Below, piece by piece: positions 6,023 through 7,908 of a DNA stretch of 7,908 nucleotides. A model generated the notes under the pieces. The model saw only the letters and a list, made by a program, of their open reading frames with translations, made no database searches and had not been told where the DNA came from. A program made the position numbers and the translations under genes. Numbering within the stretch: the stretch's first letter is position 1; each line of letters starts with the position of its first letter. The stretch is from Rickettsiales bacterium UBA1997 (GTDB lineage: Bacteria; Pseudomonadota; Alphaproteobacteria; Rickettsiales; UBA1997): the NCBI GenBank assembly GCA_002335845.1, contig DDCV01000044.1, forward strand, positions 1 to 7,908, written 5' to 3'.

Positions 6023-6256
6023 TTATGAAATGTTGCAAACTTTGCTATTGGATGCTTTTACTAATTCGGCTCCAAAAGTTGATGATGGATTGCTTGATGG
6101 TGTTGTCACTTCTCTTGGCATCGCTGGTGGAAGGATTTCTTCAACATCTCCAGTTTTGGATAATGATCCATCACAATTAACCGCAGCAAATACTTGTCTT
6201 GTATCATTAGGATTTGATGGACTTTGAGCTCCACTTGCTGCTGTAGAAAAATTCAT
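6023..6256 (-). CDS. Doubtful small hypothetical protein, possibly a remnant of a longer gene (77 aa)
   Basis: The predicted protein is Ser/Pro/Thr/Ala-rich and looks disordered (M-N-F-S-T-A-A-S-G-A-Q-S-P). It has no membrane segment or recognisable domain. Support for this strand: an ATG about 25 bp downstream of a minus-strand TATAAT (6281-6286), the same orientation as its neighbours, and A/T-rich third positions. An opposing plus-strand ORF (GTG at 6006 to a stop at 6227) covers the same bases. Its third codon positions coincide with those of the minus frame, so composition cannot settle the strand, and first- versus second-position GC slightly favours the plus frame. The stop is ~28 bp from element 2, so the ORF may be the 5' part of a gene shortened on that side. 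Confidence 0.4.
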   Translation of the reverse strand: MNFSTAASGAQSPSNPNDTRQVFAAVNCDGSLSKTGDVEEILPPAMPREVTTPSSNPSSTFGAELVKASNSKVCNIS

Positions 6257-6280
6257 TATATTTTTAACAAAAATTAATTA

Positions 6281-6286
6281 ATTATA
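6281..6286 (-). promoter_or_regulatory. Possible -10 box upstream of the 77-aa ORF
   Basis: A perfect TATAAT on the minus strand, predicting transcription from near 6274 and a leader of about 18 nt. The best -35 candidate is TTCACC (6306-6311) at a long 19-bp spacing. Further TATAAT hexamers on the same strand (6300-6305, 6319-6324) show how easily such motifs arise here. Confidence 0.3.
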
Positions 6287-6304
6287 AAGTTTAAATGGTA
6301 TTAT

Positions 6305-6323
6305 AGGTGAATTTTGGCATTAT
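6305..6323. repeat. Degenerate solitary copy of a palindromic-element end
   Basis: AGGTGAATTTTGGCATTAT matches the right end and flank of element 1 (AGATGAACTTTGGTATTAT, 5699-5717) at all but three positions. The first part fits the reverse complement of element 1's left end even better (AGGTGAA is identical). It looks like a decayed end. A possible partner (TACCAAATTTAAAC at 6367-6380, inside the recG tail) is too weak to define a full element. Confidence 0.4.
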
Positions 6324-6354
6324 AATCCATTTATAATTTATTTTTATCTTTCCA

Positions 6355-7908
6355 TCAACCACTATGTACCAAATTTAAACATTCATCATAGCTAAAAAGC
6401 TTTATTAAATAGCGATATTTATTACTTTGGGGCTTTGATAAATCTGGATCTTCTTGCAAGATTTTTTGAGCATTTTTGTGAGCTATATCCATTAAATCAT
6501 AATTTATTTCAAGATCTGCGATTTTAAAATTAGGTAAACCGCTTTGCTTGGTGCCAATCAAGTCACCGCTGCCGCGCATTTTTAGATCTTGTTCGGCAAT
6601 ATAAAACCCATCATTTGAGTTTTTGAGAGTATATAAGCGCTTGACGCCATTTTGTCCTAATTTTTTACCATAAAGCAAAATACAAAAGGATTTTTTATCT
6701 GATCTGCCAACGCGACCTCTGATTTGATGCAATTGCGCCAGGCCAAATCTTTCAGCATTTTCTATTATAATTATTGTGGCATCTGGCACATCAATACCAA
6801 CTTCAATTACTGTGGTGGCAATTAAAAGTTTAGCTTGGCCATTGCAATCAGCAAAATCTTGCATGATTTTATCCTTTTGTTTTTCCTTCATTTGACCATG
6901 AATTATGCCAAGATACTTCTCATCAATTACTTTTTTAAGTTCATTATATTTATTGGTAACATTTTCTAATTCATTTTCAATTTGCTCTGTAGCTTGGTTT
7001 TCTGGTGCAAATAAATCTTCGGGTTTTTTTAATTCTTGATTGTCTATAGCAGGGCAAATCCAATATATTTTATCACCTTTTGCGATATTTCTTTTAATCG
7101 CCGCATAAATCTCTGGAGATTTGGCTTGCGACATTATTGAGGTTGCTATCTCTTGGCGGTTTTTTGGTTTTTCATTAAGAATTGTAATATCCATATCGCC
7201 ATAAAATGACATCATGAGACTTCGTGGAATTGGCGTGGCGCTCATTAAGAGCGTATCAACATTTTGCCCCTTATTAACCAATTTTAATCTTTGAATAACG
7301 CCAAAGCGATGCTGTTCATCAATGATGGCTAAGCCTAAATCATTAAACTTAACATCATCCTCAAGAACGGCGTGAGTTGAAATTAAAATATCAATTTCTT
7401 TATTTTGTAATTTTTCTACAAGGTTAGATTTTTGTTTTTTGGTGGTGGAGGAAGTTAAAATATCAATTTTTATAGAGAAATTAGCGAGAAATTCTTTGAA
7501 ATAACCAAAATGTTGTTTTGTTAAAACTGTTGTTGGGCATAAAACGCAGCATTGTTTTTGCAATGAAATTGCCTGCAAGCAAGCAGAAATTGCCACTAAA
7601 GTTTTGCCACTACCAACATCGCCTTGTAAAAGTCGTAACATTTTTTTGCTGGAATTAATTTCTGCTATAATTTCAGCAATAGCTTTTGTTTGAGCGGTTG
7701 TGAGTTCAAATTTAAGATTCTTTATGAAATCTTGAGTAAGATTTCTCTGTGTTAGGTTTTTTGTGAATTCTTGTGTTTGTTTTATGTTTTTTTTATGTTT
7801 TTTAGCCAAAATAAAAGAAAGTTGCCAAGCTAAAAGCTCATCATAAGCCAGCCTCTCGCTAGCTTTGGCAAATAAATCATGATAAAATGACAAATTATTG
7901 GAATTATT
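6355..7908 (-). CDS. recG: ATP-dependent DNA helicase RecG, partial (N-terminus outside the window)
   Basis: RecG is a superfamily 2 helicase that regresses stalled replication forks and branch-migrates recombination intermediates. Counting from the TTG at 7893, the motifs are: Walker A G-D-V-G-S-G-K-T (91-98); C-P-T-T-V-L (119-124); the DEQH box I-D-E-Q-H-R-F-G (191-198); motif III M-S-A-T-P-I-P-R (217-224); T-T-V-I-E-V-G-I-D-V-P-D-A (360-372); motif VI Q-L-H-Q-I-R-G-R-V-G-R (387-397); and the RecG-typical M-R-G-S-G-D-L-I-G-T-K-Q-S-G (439-452). The C-terminus ends normally. The frame stays open to the window edge, and the oligonucleotide-binding wedge domain expected at the N-terminus is missing, so the 7893 TTG is not the real start. 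The stretch between helicase lobes (about 284-325) is charged and roughly 15-20 residues longer than in E. coli RecG. No clear terminator follows. Confidence 0.97.
   Translation of the reverse strand, partial: NNSNNLSFYHDLFAKASERLAYDELLAWQLSFILAKKHKKNIKQTQEFTKNLTQRNLTQDFIKNLKFELTTAQTKAIAEIIAEINSSKKMLRLLQGDVGSGKTLVAISACLQAISLQKQCCVLCPTTVLTKQHFGYFKEFLANFSIKIDILTSSTTKKQKSNLVEKLQNKEIDILISTHAVLEDDVKFNDLGLAIIDEQHRFGVIQRLKLVNKGQNVDTLLMSATPIPRSLMMSFYGDMDITILNEKPKNRQEIATSIMSQAKSPEIYAAIKRNIAKGDKIYWICPAIDNQELKKPEDLFAPENQATEQIENELENVTNKYNELKKVIDEKYLGIIHGQMKEKQKDKIMQDFADCNGQAKLLIATTVIEVGIDVPDATIIIIENAERFGLAQLHQIRGRVGRSDKKSFCILLYGKKLGQNGVKRLYTLKNSNDGFYIAEQDLKMRGSGDLIGTKQSGLPNFKIADLEINYDLMDIAHKNAQKILQEDPDLSKPQSNKYRYLIKLFSYDECLNLVHSG

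Noticed and set aside
6006..6227. 73-aa plus-strand ORF with GTG start
   Set aside because: It has no Shine-Dalgarno sequence or promoter apart from an element end 11 bp away and lies against the local gene direction. It is kept only as the alternative to the minus ORF because base composition cannot exclude it.
6319..6337. ATTATAA/TTATAAT hairpin downstream of recG
   Set aside because: The seven-bp stem is entirely A/T with no following T-run on the recG strand; expected by chance at this composition.
1..7908. CRISPR arrays, tRNA/rRNA genes, intact transposase, defence or toxin-antitoxin genes
   Set aside because: No regularly spaced repeats, cloverleaf-like sequences or corresponding protein motifs were found on either strand.

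Overview
The window is strongly AT-rich, with codon third positions dominated by A/T, almost no Shine-Dalgarno sequences, long non-coding gaps and palindromic repeats. The conserved genes (recG, a TRAM-less RNA m5U methyltransferase, a CysK-family enzyme) are bacterial. The base composition, repeat content and secreted-looking proteins fit an obligate intracellular alphaproteobacterium of the Rickettsiales type. That assignment is inference; no rRNA or other marker is present.

Layout. Positions 1-161 are AT-rich non-coding DNA. Two plus-strand genes follow (162-833 and 830-1492). They overlap by 4 bp (ATGA), look like one translationally coupled unit, and encode unrecognised helical proteins with TPR-like repeats. 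They converge, 6 bp apart, on a minus-strand cysteine synthase family gene (1499-2521). Upstream of that on the minus strand are a 130-aa protein of unknown function (2611-3003) and a proline/glutamine-rich ~393-aa protein (3028-4209) with a PPPPY motif. The larger gene has a near-consensus sigma-70 promoter at 4235-4263, which rules out the longer reading of its start. A hairpin-plus-T-tract terminator (4396-4423) ends the next minus-strand gene, an iron-sulfur RlmD/TrmA-family RNA methyltransferase (4441-5523).

About 500 bp without a confident gene (5524-6022) hold the most unusual feature: two related MITE-like palindromic elements. One spans 5544-5714 with ~20-bp ends carrying one mismatch. 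The other spans 5838-5995 with perfect 21-bp ends, an almost complete inverted-repeat body and an exactly centred hairpin tip. Both begin ATACCAA and end TTGGTAT, and related end sequences recur at about 44-53 and 6305-6323. The end of the first element reads outward into the methyltransferase as an extended -10-like sequence.

A doubtful 77-aa minus-strand ORF (6023-6256) lies beside the second element. The right end is the C-terminal two thirds of recG (6355 to the window edge, N-terminus outside).

The genes do not form one obvious pathway: housekeeping genes for DNA repair, RNA modification and cysteine/PLP chemistry are interspersed with lineage-specific, possibly host-directed proteins and small repeats. 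I see no evidence for a defence island, CRISPR array, tRNA, rRNA or intact transposase.
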